The notes below the pieces were generated by a model that searched no databases, had not been told where the DNA came from, and saw only the letters and a list, made by a program, of their open reading frames with translations. From Xestospongia bergquistia (taxonomy: Eukaryota > Porifera > Demospongiae > Haplosclerida > Petrosiidae): a stretch of DNA of 64,000 nucleotides. Position numbers and translations under genes: made by a program. This document shows, piece by piece, positions 33,033-44,402 of this stretch. Position 1 is the first letter of the stretch; each line of letters starts with the position of its first letter. Location: contig OZ014423.1 of the NCBI GenBank assembly GCA_963965975.1, forward strand, positions 2,914,001 to 2,978,000. Direction: 5' to 3'.

Positions 33033-34137
33033 TTAGCTCTTGTTTTGGAATCTGGTTTGCTGGTTGCCCTGTAGTCTGTTGGCATTGAATTGCTGACGGT
33101 CTCTGCTGCTCCTTGGAAATAGCTTGAGGCTCCACTTCGTCTGTGTTTCTGATAATATCCTCCCCTCGATTTCTGGGGGGGGAGGCAGATTGAAAAACTG
33201 CTTAGAGGGTCCCAATGGCACAGCTGACCTCATGGCCCTGACTTGATCAATATGCTCCTTGGACATTCTTGCAAACTCTGGGCCAAATAAGGCTGTAGCT
33301 GCTGATTTAAAATTTCCATCCTCCTGACATAGAGAAAGTAGAGTTTTATTCAGGCTTAGGGTAACTTTTTCATGCCTCAGGCATGAAATTCTAGCATTAG
33401 TATTCCCAATTAACTCCACAGCTGGGCTAATTGTGTCAATAGTGTCCTGGAATGAGAGACGATGGTATCTATTGTTAAGGTCCAAGATAGACACTAAAGT
33501 TGCTAAAGCATCCAGGACAAATGTCTGGATCTTTGCCAGGTCCTTGTCTGCAGATTTGACCTGGTGTGGGATCTCTGACTTTATATATGCATGCAGTTGA
33601 AGTGTTCTGGTAGCTGCTACATTGGGTAGAGGGTAGCGACCCCGTGCTTTCCTCCGCACACTGTTGGGCACACTCTGTGCACATTTTTCTTCCAAAAAGA
33701 GTTTAATCTTCTCCGAGACTTCTAAAAGCTCAGAGTCTTGTATCTCTTCCTCATCAGAATTGGCGGAATGGGGTCTTGACTATAATCAGGAATCTCGTTG
33801 GGATCTTCGTCCATCCTATCTGCCCATGACCAAACATGTGCAGTATCCCTACCCCAAGGGCTTCTGCTCCTGTAGTCAGTGCGAGCTCTGCTCCAAGAGT
33901 GTCTTTCCCTCTTCAGCTTTCGCTTAGCCTGTCTGCTCTGAAACCTAGCAGGGTTTGGAAATGAGTCATCACTCGAGTCACTGCTCATGGTATCCACATT
34001 GCTGTGAGGTGAAGTTTCTTTATCAGGGTTAGGTTTCTTCAAGTTCTCTACTTCCTCTTTTAGAACATCAAACTTCTCAGACAGAGACTTCATGAATGAA
34101 AGAATGTCTGAACTAGACTTATCCTGAGTAGACATAG
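33033..34137 (-). pseudogene. DIRS gag-like ORF1
   Basis: Starts at the ATG at 34135-34137 (MSTQDKSSSDIL) with a coiled-coil start (LSEKFDVLKEEVENLKK), an acidic/Ser-rich stretch and an Arg-rich stretch, to a frame break near 33700. The second part reads VRRKARGRYPLPNVAATR and a long helical region with LFGPEFARMSKEHIDQVRAM. DIRS ORF1 is gag-like and not otherwise characterised. The motif RRK..R..Y.(L/V)PNV also appears in the gag fragment at 44614-45111. Confidence 0.6.
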
Positions 34138-34490
34138 TAAGCTGCTTAAGAAAGATCTTCTTGAACACCTAGTGAACACGCTGTCAGCTACACACCCAAA
34201 CGTATAACCATGAATCATGAATGACATCATATATGAATCAATGCAGACACGTAATAATGATTCCCACATTTTGGGCAACAGACTGCTTCGTAAATTTTTC
34301 AACATTTGACGTCAGATCTGTGCACATACCTGATACGGTAATTATAACAAGATTCATTGCCATCCATAATTTTACTGTGGTTGCAAAAATTGACAACTGA
34401 AAATATTAATAATTGTTTTTTACACAAAAATTATTATTGCAACAATGTAATGAGTAAACATAATAGGAAGAAATAAAATTATGAATAAAA

Positions 34491-37400
34491 CTATTTGTTA
34501 CTTATACAATAAATATTATAATAAAACAAAGTATTGGACATATCATGTTCAAATGAAGAAGTATCTGATGTGAATTTACAGGAGTCAGAACAAGCATGGA
34601 CAACAGATACTGGTGTATGTATATAGGAAGTTGGAAAAATGTACAATATACCAGACAGTAACAGAACAGGACAGTCAAATTCATTGAGCAGTGGTGTTCC
34701 ATGAATCGTTGTCTGAGAGTGTAGTTCTCTAACTATACATATATCTGTTCCAGTACTAACAATTTTTCCACACGCTATCAGTATCCCAATATTAACCTAG
34801 GAGAGATATAAATTTACAGTAAAACGTTGTAATTAAACCTACTTGAGGTGATGTGATCTTTACAAAGTCACCTACGTTTACAATCATCCTTGTCTGAGAA
34901 ATGATCGCCTTGTGAGGAAGAATGTGGGATTCAAATGATATGTTCTCAGGAAAATATTGTATTGCACAAGATGAGTCTCGCATCAGTACTTTAAGTGTTG
35001 TGAGGGTAGTGGTATAGCACATTAAAGTTTCAATATGAAGCAGGCTACAAGAAACTGTTCCGTGAGGCAGCTAAATTAAAATGCATTAACTAATTTATTC
35101 AATTTAGTAAATACCTTTTGTAAGCATCCAGGTTGATAAATTCTCTTCTCTTTCATGGCATCCTTTGCTGGTACACAGTTTAAGTATGACTGAACTTGTG
35201 GAGACATGTAAAGATCTTGAAGTCCTTTTCCACATCTTGTAAACAATAGAATCAATTAAGTAGATATAGAATTATTCATTACTGTTTGCCATCAAAGTAT
35301 CCTCCAGAACAAATATACCGAAGGTGTTGAAGGATAGCAAAGTTATGCGCAAAATCCTTGCTTGGAGAGTGGTGGTTGCCATAGATATTCTGGGCTCTAA
35401 CCATTGAGTTAAAGGCCTCATATCTACAAGAGAACGTGTGAATTGTAAATTGTAAGATTAATGAGAAACCTTTTGGTATTATAACACTGGGTTGGACCAA
35501 ATTCAATTATACTCTCCACTAGATGTAGAACAAGGTGTGTCTTCAATCTTTTAGAATAAAGTGGCATATATTCAGCTGTTGATGATACAAATTGACAACA
35601 CAACTCCCTATATTGATCAGCATCATCAAGTCGAAAGTCAACACAGTATGCTAACTGAAAGACCTTTATTGTAGAAATGCAAAATGAAATATATGCACAT
35701 GTAAATATGGTAGACTTACTTTAGCCAGTTCAAACCAACATTTTCTTTCAGATTCTGACAAGTACGGTCTTATAATAAAAAGAGCCATTTGCATCCATGC
35801 TTTAAAACCACGACCTACAAAAGACTTATAATAATAACATATATTACCAGTAATACGAGTGGTAAAACCACAGTATGGAAACGACTTAATCCTAGCAAGA
35901 ATTTCCTTCTTCTCCTGACGAGATCTCTTATCCATAAATTCACGTAACATATATTTGCAACAACCCAAGAGAATTGTGTGTAGAGCTTCCACTGGTGTTG
36001 ATCTGTGGATAGTGTCACATGTGTAATAATACCAAATGTAATTAATTACTTAATTGTAATTAATTACATTTAATTAATTACATTTACATGTAATTAATTA
36101 AGAAATCCATTGAGAGGTTAAACATAGGATTATCATCTTCTCTTATACCATAATTTTTTCGTAAAGACTTTCTTGATGCCTCTGTTGTCTGTTCAGATAT
36201 GTGTGCAATCTGGCTTATAGTCAGTTGCTTCGAGAGAGGCTGCCCAAGCACAGTTGCATCAGATGTCTAGTAGCAAGAAATTATACATCAACAAAATGTG
36301 TATACTAACCATACAAAGTCGGCAAAGTTTCACAGCAGTACTACCTTGATGGTTAAGAAGTTCTGAAGCTCTGACATTGTCACAGAGTAAACATATGACA
36401 GGAGCAATTACAAGAACATCAGTCTCTAAAATGAATCATACACGCAAACACCTTTTTCTAGCAAACAAAGGTCATTAACAATGGGACCACTGATTTCTTT
36501 GGCAGATATGCGATTTGAACAGGCAACGAAGTGTATGTTGGTAAATGCTTGAGCTTCATGTTTTGGAAGGTTAGCCAGAGATAGACACCACAAATCAAAT
36601 TTGTTCCACTTTTTTGATCTGTTTCCACTTGAGTTGTATCATCAGAGTACAAAAACAATGGAACTATAACAATCTGTCTACCAGCAGCAAAGGATTTAAG
36701 ATGATGTGGTTCAGTGTAGCACAAGTATTCCTAAAAGGAACAACTATTTAAGGTATAAGTAAGTACATTTTGACTGTAGGTACTGTGATTATCACCTAAT
36801 TTGAAAATTATGTCTGAATGTGCTGTTAAAGTCAATGCAACTTACTTGACCATCAACTGGAGTAAGTGTTTGTGTGGGAATATCAAGCTTCAGTAACTGT
36901 GATGGAGGTGATGTTATTCTAATGAGATCACAATTTCTTATCTCATGTCTGCCACAGATTACAAACACTGAGGAATCGGGATATAAAGTAGAAACCTCAG
37001 GATGCAGTGTCCACATTTGATTAAATGGCAGAATTAACTCAACAATGACAAAGGTGCACTCTTCTTCTTCGTTAGATAAATATTGAAGAGACATGTCCAT
37101 TTAATTCAAAACTTACTTTCTTGAAGAACTTTACAGCTTTACCGTAAGTCAATCCCAAAGTACTATGATTAAATATTATAAAATCATTTTGAAATACATG
37201 ACCAATTTCAGTAGCAATCATTGGGGACTGAAAATCAGTATGCCATCTTTCAGCATGGTAGATTTCACTGTTAAATGTAAGAAATAGCAAATTGTTCTTT
37301 CTTCATTGTATGCTCACGTGACGTATGTTTTAGCAGCAACAGGAAGACGAATAAGTTGTCTAGAAAGCATGGGATTGGAGAAAACCCTTTGTACAAATGA

Positions 37401-37621
37401 GGATGGTAGATTTACATGAAATGAGATGCCACTTGGTGAATAGCTCTATTTAAGGAATTTTTTTTATGTTAGTATCTTCATGATGTCTTTAATATGACGA
37501 TCATACTCGGATTTGTACATAAACTTCAGTTCACATATCTCACAGTAAAAAACGAAAGGAATAAATATAACAGTTAACAGGGACTTTTCATCGTACCTGC
37601 ATCAGTACTAGCACAAGCCAT
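34491..37621 (-). pseudogene. CMC2 transposase, multi-exon, probably one frameshift
   Basis: It starts with a short exon, MACASTDA (37621 down). A Cys-x-x-Cys/His finger-like block, FYCEICELKFMYKSEYDRH, is near 37540. Later exons carry YHAERWHTDFQSPMIATEIG, VPLFLYSDDTT, LLCDNVRASELLNHQG with CRLCM, VEALHTILLGCCKYML, ITGNICYYYKSFVGRGFKA and FNSMVRAQNIYGNHH. The C-terminal exon ends at a stop at 34491. These blocks are those of a CACTA-related DDE transposase group different from CMC1. A one-base shift near 36630, right after the SDDTT block, separates two matching frames, so this copy is probably inactive. Exon borders were checked only in part. Confidence 0.65.
36035..36102. repeat. TAATTAATTACATT repeat in a transposase intron
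   Basis: Palindrome-rich copies of taattaattac and attaattaag lie back to back between two coding blocks of the CMC2 transposase. It can fold into several hairpins. Confidence 0.7.
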
Positions 37622-37754
37622 CTTTTCAAGCGAAGGTGGGAGCTTGATAAATGAGAATGCTCAAAATTCAAAACGTTGTCAAAAAGAGCATGCGCAGAGA
37701 AGAATTGAACTGCGTGCGTGTTGCATGGAATCGTTGCAATTGAGAAACTGAAGC
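37622..37754. promoter_or_regulatory. shared divergent promoter region of CMC2
   Basis: Only 133 bases separate the transposase ATG (minus) from the ATG of the partner gene (plus). It includes gagcatgcgcagagaag and ctgcgtgcgtgttgcatgg (about 37686-37730), GC-richer than the neighbourhood. A bidirectional promoter is inferred. Confidence 0.45.
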
Positions 37755-38982
37755 ATGTCTCGAATTGAACTCAGTGATCAAGCCAGACGGCATGCACTCT
37801 TCCCTTTACTTGACTTCATCGTGAAATCTTCACATGCTCAGCAGAAGCAAATGGATAGCTTTAGGATAGCTTTAGTATCAGACTCCTAAAAGTTGAAACA
37901 GACTGCTCGCAAATCAGTGAAATGCAAAAAGAACTGCAAAAAATGATTAAAAACTTACACATATTCTATACAATGAGTTCTAATCAATATTTTTACTATA
38001 TATATGGAGGGTCCTTTAAGGCATGGTATAGCAGATCTATACTGTAATTCCCTTCTAAGAAATCCCAGTGAAGAGAGCATTACTGTAGGAACATAATACT
38101 AAAATCTAATGTTTTATTGCACTAATATTATATCACAGAGAATGGTGAGGTCAGTTCTAAGGGAGGAAGTACAAAAGAAACACATTTTAAATGGAGCTCT
38201 NNNNNNNNNNNNNNNNNNNNNNNNNNNNNNNNNNNNNNNNNNNNNNNNNNNNNNNNNNNNNNNNNNNNNNNNNNNNNNNNNNNNNNNNNNNNNNNNNNNN
38301 NNNNNNNNNNNNNNNNNNNNNNNNNNNNNNNNNNNNNNNNNNNNNNNNNNNNNNNNNNNNNNNNNNNNNNNNNNNNNNNNNNNNNNNNNNNNNNNNNNNN
38401 CAAGTATGTAAAGGATCTAGTATCAGATTTTAGGAGTGAGGAAAGGCGAAGAGTGAGTTACGTGTGCATGATTTGACTTGTAATCAATACTGTTATGTAT
38501 TTATATAGGTACTTTTTTTAATTGGTAAATATCTGAACCAAGGCACAAAGGAGCTAGCCAAATTGATATTGACGGGATATTTAAAGGCCTCAGAGGACTC
38601 ATACTCGAATTATTACAGAAATGTAGTGCTTCTGGTAGGCCATTAAGTCAAATGCAAGCTCATAATCTTTCATTTGTCTTTGCAGAGAAAATACATACGA
38701 GAAACACCATCAGCCAGAAAACTCAATGTCAATGGCATGTTCAATTATTTTCAAAAGTGGGCAGTGGAAAATTATGGACCTTCTGGTTCACCTTCCAGTG
38801 AAGAATGGAGAGAAATATTGGAGGAGGATGAGTCTCAAGACTACCGGCATAAGGAAGTGATACGTTCTGCAGAGTCACTAGAAGTATTAGCAGTAGCAGC
38901 TAACGAAGAAATGGGACATGTTGACCAGGAGCACCAAAGTGATGTTGAGAGTGATGACTCTGACATCTACAATTATGTCTAA
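37755..38982 (+). pseudogene. CMC2 partner gene: coiled coil with acidic tail
   Basis: Starts at the ATG of MSRIELSDQARRHALFPLLD. An 11-base tandem duplication (ggatagcttta at 37853-37863 and 37864-37874) shifts the frame into a stop; without one copy the frame runs on into VETDCSQISEMQKELQKM, a coiled coil. Later exons read RMVRSVLREEVQKKHILNG (up to the gap at 38201), KYVKDLVSDFRSEERR, LIGKYLNQGTKELAKLILTG and a last exon ending 38982 with an acidic tail, DVESDDSDIYNYV. The gap hides coding sequence. No known domain is recognised; a DNA-binding accessory factor is only a guess from its place beside the transposase. Confidence 0.5.
38201..38400. other. 200-base assembly gap
   Basis: All bases are n. 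The length of exactly 200 suggests a placeholder. Coding sequence of the CMC2 partner gene is lost here. Confidence 0.98.
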
Positions 38983-39145
38983 ATTAGGTGTGTCATCACT
39001 TATTAACACATTTAAACTACATTTGTCATATTTGACTTGATGATTCATTTACTCTTAACCCGAACAAATAACATCATATTTAGCTACAATGTTTAGTAAT
39101 ACAAAGAAAGTAAGCTACATTGTAATTATAACTACTCTGGAAAAT

Positions 39146-40236
39146 CTATTTTCCATATGGAGTAGTCTTCATCCTTATGTTTGGGCCATAGTGATCTATG
39201 TTTGCAACTTGCAAGTGCATCACCTGGTATACTAAGGTTACTTGGAGAATTGTACCACTATAATACATATATAAGATAGCAACTATATACAGCAGATGAA
39301 ACAATTGACTGTTATTTACCTTCTCACATTCTAAGCAAGGTCTCTTAGGTAGCTTTTGCCTAGTGATCTTGTCTCTAAATCTAGCAATTACTGGATACTC
39401 TGGCATATTCAGGTCTTTCAGTAACTCTATTGTGACTAATGAATAATGACTATTACAGAGAACCAGGTTACTTTTATCTGGTGGATTAAACCAATCTTTT
39501 CTCCTATACATATACAGTATTATATTAATGTAAAATGCGTACACTAGCTAGCATACATTTTCTTAGCAGGTGGCTCTTCAATGGACACATGAACACTATC
39601 TTTATCATTGTTGTCACAAGTACTGTCAAAACACAAAAGTCACTGTGCAGTACAGTACATAATCTACATACACTTTGTTGACATCATTTTCTTTATTGTC
39701 CTCACTGTATAAATACACATGATGCAAGTAAAATAGAAATTCATGTTTGAACCTTGAACTACTTGAGCTAGAACCAGCACCCACTGCTTCCAGTTTAGTT
39801 AATTTTCTGAAATATTATCACTACATAATAAATGCTATATTTGACTTTTTAGCTTACTGTTTCAAGTTTTTCAGATTTAGTCTTAGAATTGTGTTTTCTC
39901 TGCCTCTTTCACAAAATTGTTTCTTCAGAGAGTTGACAACACGTATATATCTGTTGAAAAAGGGACAATTACAAGAGTTATACTATTTAAGTTACTGTTG
40001 CTCTTGACGTTTCAATTCAGCCTTCAAAAATGTCTCTGATTCTTCAAGTTCATATACTCTACTTTCTAACACTATGAATTATATGATATATAAAGGCAAC
40101 AGGCAATAACTATACACTTATACTTGCACATTTCTTTCTAATGTCTCCAGACCTCTTGAATCAATGACAGATCTGATCTCATACCTGATGCATATGCAAA
40201 CCCAGTACAGTCTGAATCATTGCAAGTCTGTATCAT
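39146..40236 (-). CDS. uncharacterised small coiled-coil gene inside CMC2
   Basis: Short exons with GT-AG ends follow one another on the minus strand. The first is 40236-40185 (MIQTCNDSDCTGFAYAS), the second 40144-40124 and the third about 40071-39996 (LESRVYELEESETFLKAELK, a coiled coil). Then come RVVNSLKKQFCERGRENTIL, a Ser run, HVSIEEPPAKKM, KDWFNPPDKSNLVLCNSHY and PKRPCLECEK with a Cys-x-x-Cys, ending MKTTPYGK at 39146. No stops were met in the joined exons I followed. No domain family is recognised. It lies between the partner gene and the right end of CMC2 and points inward. Confidence 0.5.
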
Positions 40237-40380
40237 ACTGGATACGAACAACTAAATCAATGTGTAAATCTGATATGTATCACATTGTCTACACCACGGA
40301 AATGATACGACAATGACATCATCTTGATACATACAAAATTTCATTCAGTACCGAGTCATACATGACCGTTTTAGGGTGTG

Positions 40381-40505
40381 TAAGAAAAAGGCCGAAGAGT
40401 GAGGACGGAAGAAAGGACACACCCTTGGGCGTGTCTTATGGAAATTAATATTGTTAAGCTGTAAATTAAGCTGTTTTTACTATGAGACTGAGCCTTCTGA
40501 AATAT
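40381..40505 (-). promoter_or_regulatory. 5' leader of the split DIRS element
   Basis: On the minus strand this holds a tcggccttttt block (about 40388-40400) and a 24-base block at about 40480-40505. Both also occur, in the same order, at 44403-44426 and 44581-44592 ahead of the second DIRS gag. A short hairpin, acacgcccaagggtgtgt, lies between. Confidence 0.55.
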
Positions 40506-40719
40506 AATGTAGCTCATAAATACGAAGAATATGTGAAGTCATTGACAGTAAGTTGATAAAAAGTATTGCAATATACATGTATAGTAGTGACACTCATACA
40601 TAGTTATTGTATGATTATTGTAAGTAGAATAAAATAATTCTTATTATTAGCACATTTATATTTTTTTAAAAATTGATATCTTGTGTATGAACACGATAAA
40701 GAATAATCTATAGCCAGTA

Positions 40720-41481
40720 GACAAAGTTTAACTGTTCATCAAGTTAATGAAACTATATTCCTGCAAGCATGTACATCTGTGCATCATGGGATAAAGATAA
40801 AATTTACATTATAACCAACTTTGTTGATGGAAAAAATCTTGATACTATTCTTTTTGCTTCAAAAAATGAGGTTTATTAATGTCATGTTATTTTCATGTTC
40901 ATAACTTTGATTATGTTAGTTATCTAAAGGTATACTCAGTGGTATAGCTATGAAAATATGTAGAGCCCTTGTGTACATGCATTTAAAAAGACCTCCTATA
41001 GTTCATCATGACATCAAATCTCAAAATATACTTGTGAGTTAAGTCTTGAATTAGTTATTGATTCATCCAATCTCATTAGGTAACGCCTGATTTTGTTGGT
41101 GTCTTTGTTTGTGACTTAGGAATAGCAAAGATGTGAACATCAATACAAACAATTGCAACTTCAATGGGAAGTGGTACTCCCAGTTAAATGGCACCAGAAA
41201 TGTATCATACCACATTTAGGGGGACACCAGTAGATACATATTCTTTTGGATGTTTATTGATTGAACTATTTTCACGACAGTGTGTTTGGAAAGGTCTTTC
41301 TTCAATGCAGATAATGCAAAAGGTATGTGGCTCACATATTGATCCTCCCTGTGGTCCATCAACTGACCATTTCTTTGGAAGTTATAAAGAAATATGTGAA
41401 CAGTGTGTTACTTTGGATCCTATGAAAAGACCAACTGCTGAAAGTGTTTTGGAATCACTTCAAACTGTGCATGAAATTTAA
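40720..41481 (+). pseudogene. TKL-type protein kinase pseudogene
   Basis: Exon pieces give the hinge (IYIITNFVDGKNLDTILF, about 40797-40870), then ALVYMHLKRPPIVHHDIKSQNIL with the catalytic loop HHDIKSQN (41030 area), then, after a short intron, VCDLGIAK in the DFG place. GSGTPS is followed by a stop where tyrosine stands before MAPEMY. The C-lobe is open from 41188 to 41481 (PVDTYSFGCLLIELF to the stop). A second stop follows GIAKM. It is a dead Ser/Thr-like kinase. Confidence 0.6.
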
Positions 41482-42180
41482 TGAATTTAAATTAGAACTT
41501 AAGAACATACATTTTGATTATTTTGAAATGCACATCATGTTTATTAACTCTTAAAGGAGAGATTGAATATGAGTAACAAGGTAATAGTAACAGAGTGCGG
41601 TATTGTCTATGTTGATGTCTGTTTGTGTCATTTGTATATTTTTTTGTCAGAAGTGCATTCGCTAAGTCTTCATATTCAGAAGGATAAAATGGAGGGCACT
41701 GTTGAGCATTACTTTCTATGCAGTATGCCAATAACTCTGGAGATACTGCCTTCAAAAAATCTAAATACATATACAACATACACAATCAATCATACATGCA
41801 AGATAGAGATTGAAGCTTCTTACTATTTTCATGGAGATAGAAAATGTCATCTGGTACTCCTGCTGGACATATTGCAGCTTTCTTTTTTCTTATTCGATGG
41901 GTATTCCAAGATTCTTTAAATTGTTGTAATTCAGTATTCACTCTATATCATAGTACTTCCAGTGTGGTTAACCACTCTGCACAGACAGAGGGTGCCGAGA
42001 GACAGCACGCGATAACAGTGTGAGTACATTAACAAAAGTTAACTTACATTGTTATCATTTTTTGTAAATGTACATGCAGTTTTGTAGGTTTTGTTGGCCC
42101 TTAATAAAAGTTAGTCAAATGAAACTATCAATCAAACTATGTCGTATACACACAGGAAGCAGTACAGAACAATAAATATC
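41482..42180. other. non-coding stretch
   Basis: No supported gene; open frames here carry no motif. Confidence 0.4.
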
Positions 42181-42193
42181 ACCAATGGGTAAG

Positions 42194-42770
42194 TCCACAA
42201 GACAATTCGCTACATTTTATCCTATGTCAAGTCAAAGTGTCCAGTTGAAAAATGGAAAATGAAAACTAAACGTACTCTTTGTCAAAAACATTATCGTGCC
42301 TTTTTTAAAGTAAGCATATTATGACATGTTGTTATTATGATTAATGAACTGATAGAAAGAAACAAACAAAAAGTATAGGAAAAGGAGGAAGGAAAAGAAG
42401 AGGGAAGGAACTTACATTAAAGGAGAAGAAGGTAGTGGGAAAAAAGACCTCCAAAATTTTCCAAAAAAAAAGAGATACATTTTTAAAATCACTCAAGCTA
42501 ATGGATGGCTTTTTCACTAAAGAAGAACTTTCAGCTGGTAATTGCACTGAAGCAGAAGGGAAGGAACTTCTTAGACAAGATGTTTTTGATGGTATTTGTT
42601 GTAAGTCACTCTCTTTAACAAAATATATCCATTAGTAATTTTTCTACAGTGCATATTCATTACAAGTACCCCATGTCGACAAGAGAAGTAGAGCTGAAGA
42701 GGTGGGGAACAATATTGCACAAAAACACAAACTGTAAATGCCAAAACATTAGAGCTATGGAAAAGAAAAT
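42194..42770 (+). pseudogene. BEN-domain-like exon pair
   Basis: The first block reads KSKCPVEKWKMKTKRTLCQK and ends at a gt donor. A Lys/Glu-rich stretch with one stop leads into LKLMDGFFTKEELSAGNCT (about 42495-42545), which resembles the BEN-domain centre (L.FT.EEL...N.TG). After an intron-like gap, KYPMSTREVELKRWGTILHK and KCQNIRAMEKK match the BEN C-terminal helix. BEN domains bind DNA in chromatin and transposon proteins. Stops and shifts suggest decay, and the match is by eye only. Confidence 0.4.
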
Positions 42771-42950
42771 TTGCAATTAAAAACTGATGATTGTTTTGTT
42801 AAGAGTTCTAGAATCAATAATGATAATTGTTTGTTTTATGGTTTGTTTATTAATTACCAAAAATGTTTGTTACAAATAATTCATAGTTAATGATACATCA
42901 GCTTTTAGTACGTTCCAATAGCAACAATATTCAAAAAACAACTTTGTAAA

Positions 42951-44280
42951 ATGGAGAAAAAGTTATGTGTAGAGGAAGTTTTGGAAATTATGGATGATAG
43001 CAATGATGATTTCTCTGATATTTCAGAAGTATTTGATGAAGGTAAGTTAACAATGATTCTTATAAACACATAAAAAATTCTAAAAAATTCTATAACAGTA
43101 GATAGTGATGAAGGAAGTGGTGATGATAGTATGTCAGTCCATGACCCCAACCTACATTTTATAATGGTTTTTCTTGCGCTGTAATTTACTATTGCTATTA
43201 CAGGTAGTGATGATGAACATAGTAGATCTCCAATTTTAGTTGGAGGTAAGCAGAAAACTAACTATATAAATACTGAAAATAATACTTACTAAATACTAAC
43301 TGAATAGGTAATTCTCATTATTACTGTATAGATTATGATCAGGGTCATGAGACTCGTAGAACAAGTTATGCAACATGTGGTAGGGGTCGTACAAGGGGAG
43401 GTAGAGTTGTATGCCGGCAGTGGAACACCAAGAACATTGACAACACCTGGACGCCCATCAATGACATATCAATGGACACACCACCAACACCACTACCGTT
43501 TCTCCAACAGCCAGGACCAAGAATGACATTGACAACCACTTCAACTCCACTTGACTTCTTCAGCCTCTTCTTTGATGACACAATTGTCCAAATGTTGGTT
43601 GATGGAACAAACACTTTTGCAGAGAGGACAATTGCCGAGAAGGATAGGGCTGGGAAGTTGACACCCAAGAGTTGATGGAGGAAATGGAGGAAAGTGACTG
43701 CTAACGAGATGAAGGGGGTCCTGGCTGTTAATATAAATATTGGCGTCCTCCACTGCTGGGACATGGAAGCATATTGGAAGATGTCGTGGGAAAGTTACAT
43801 TCCTTTCTTCCACGATGTCTTCCCAAGGAACCGATTTGAAGAAGTCTTTTGATGCTCCACCTTCCTGAACCAAAACTTTAACACGAAGACTTGACAAGGT
43901 TAGACCTCTCCTCAAATCGCTACTTGCCAGTTTCCAGAGAGTTTTCTATCCTGGGTGTGACGTTTCAGTGGATGAAAGTATGGTTGGGTTCAAGGTTGTG
44001 GTTTCATTTAAACAATACTGTCCACTGAAACCAACCAAATACGGCCTGAAGGCGTTTGTTCTCGCTGACAGTAGAACGGGATATATTCTAAATATTTTCC
44101 CCTATACTGGAAGCGAGATGCGAAAAAAGTATTTGTTGTATGTAAATCCTGATCTCCCTATGCTTGCCCAGGTTGTGATTGCCCTTATATAGGAGGCCTC
44201 AGAGGTTGGATGACTTCGTTCCTATTGAATCTACACCCAGTACTGGTCATAGTGTAGGGTTTGGGAGACTATGCTCCAAA
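42951..44280 (+). pseudogene. piggyBac-like transposase, N-terminal two thirds
   Basis: The ATG at 42951 opens MEKKLCVEEVLEIMDDS. Three small acidic exons follow (to 43041, about 43100-43127, 43202-43244), then a long exon from about 43332: STPLDFFSLFFDDTIVQML is the start of the DDE_Tnp_1_7 domain. After a stop at 43675 come NINIGVLHCWDMEAYWKMSW and, two frame breaks later, VSVDESMVGFK, which holds the first catalytic aspartate, then YGLKAFVLADSRTGY. It stops at 44192; the second and third catalytic aspartates are missing. piggyBac enzymes cut at TTAA. Confidence 0.75.
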
Positions 44281-44402
44281 AATGCTCTATTATGCTAAGC
44301 TGCAATTCACAGGAAGAAGCTCTGTTATGCTAAGCCTGTGATGGACTCATTGATGTGTTAGTTATTATTGTGTGTGATAAGTGTTTAGTATATTATTTGA
44401 GT

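Larger units (their letters stand above)
34191..40380. mobile_element. CMC2: 6.2-kb CACTA/Mirage-like transposon with two extra genes
   Basis: The ends face inward with CACACCC then an AAACG block: CACACCCAAACG at 34191-34202, and on the other strand CACACCCTAAAACGG from 40380. TA flanks both sides (34189-34190 and 40381-40382), the same 2-bp duplication as CMC1. Tgatac/gtatca motifs are repeated near the right end. It sits in the 5' leader of the DIRS element. Inside are a transposase (minus), a divergent partner gene (plus) and a third gene (minus). Confidence 0.65.
30362..40505 (-). mobile_element. DIRS-like tyrosine-recombinase retroelement, split by CMC2
   Basis: The minus strand carries gag (34137-33033), reverse transcriptase (32720-32108), RNase H (32096-31599) and a tyrosine recombinase (31205-30362), the order of DIRS elements, which integrate with a recombinase instead of an integrase. 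Its 5' leader lies at 40381-40505, beyond the CMC2 insertion. That leader shares two blocks with the leader of a second DIRS gag at 44403-44613. The left end is cut directly after the recombinase stop, so the terminal repeat there is lost. Confidence 0.75.

Noticed and set aside
38128..38433. Open frames made of X residues
   Set aside because: They span the 200-base gap and have no information.
41563..41919. 118-codon plus-strand frame
   Set aside because: No recognisable domain; composition is that of random AT-rich sequence.
43366..43915. Two minus-strand open frames of about 130 codons
   Set aside because: They are antisense to the piggyBac transposase exon and have no motif of their own.
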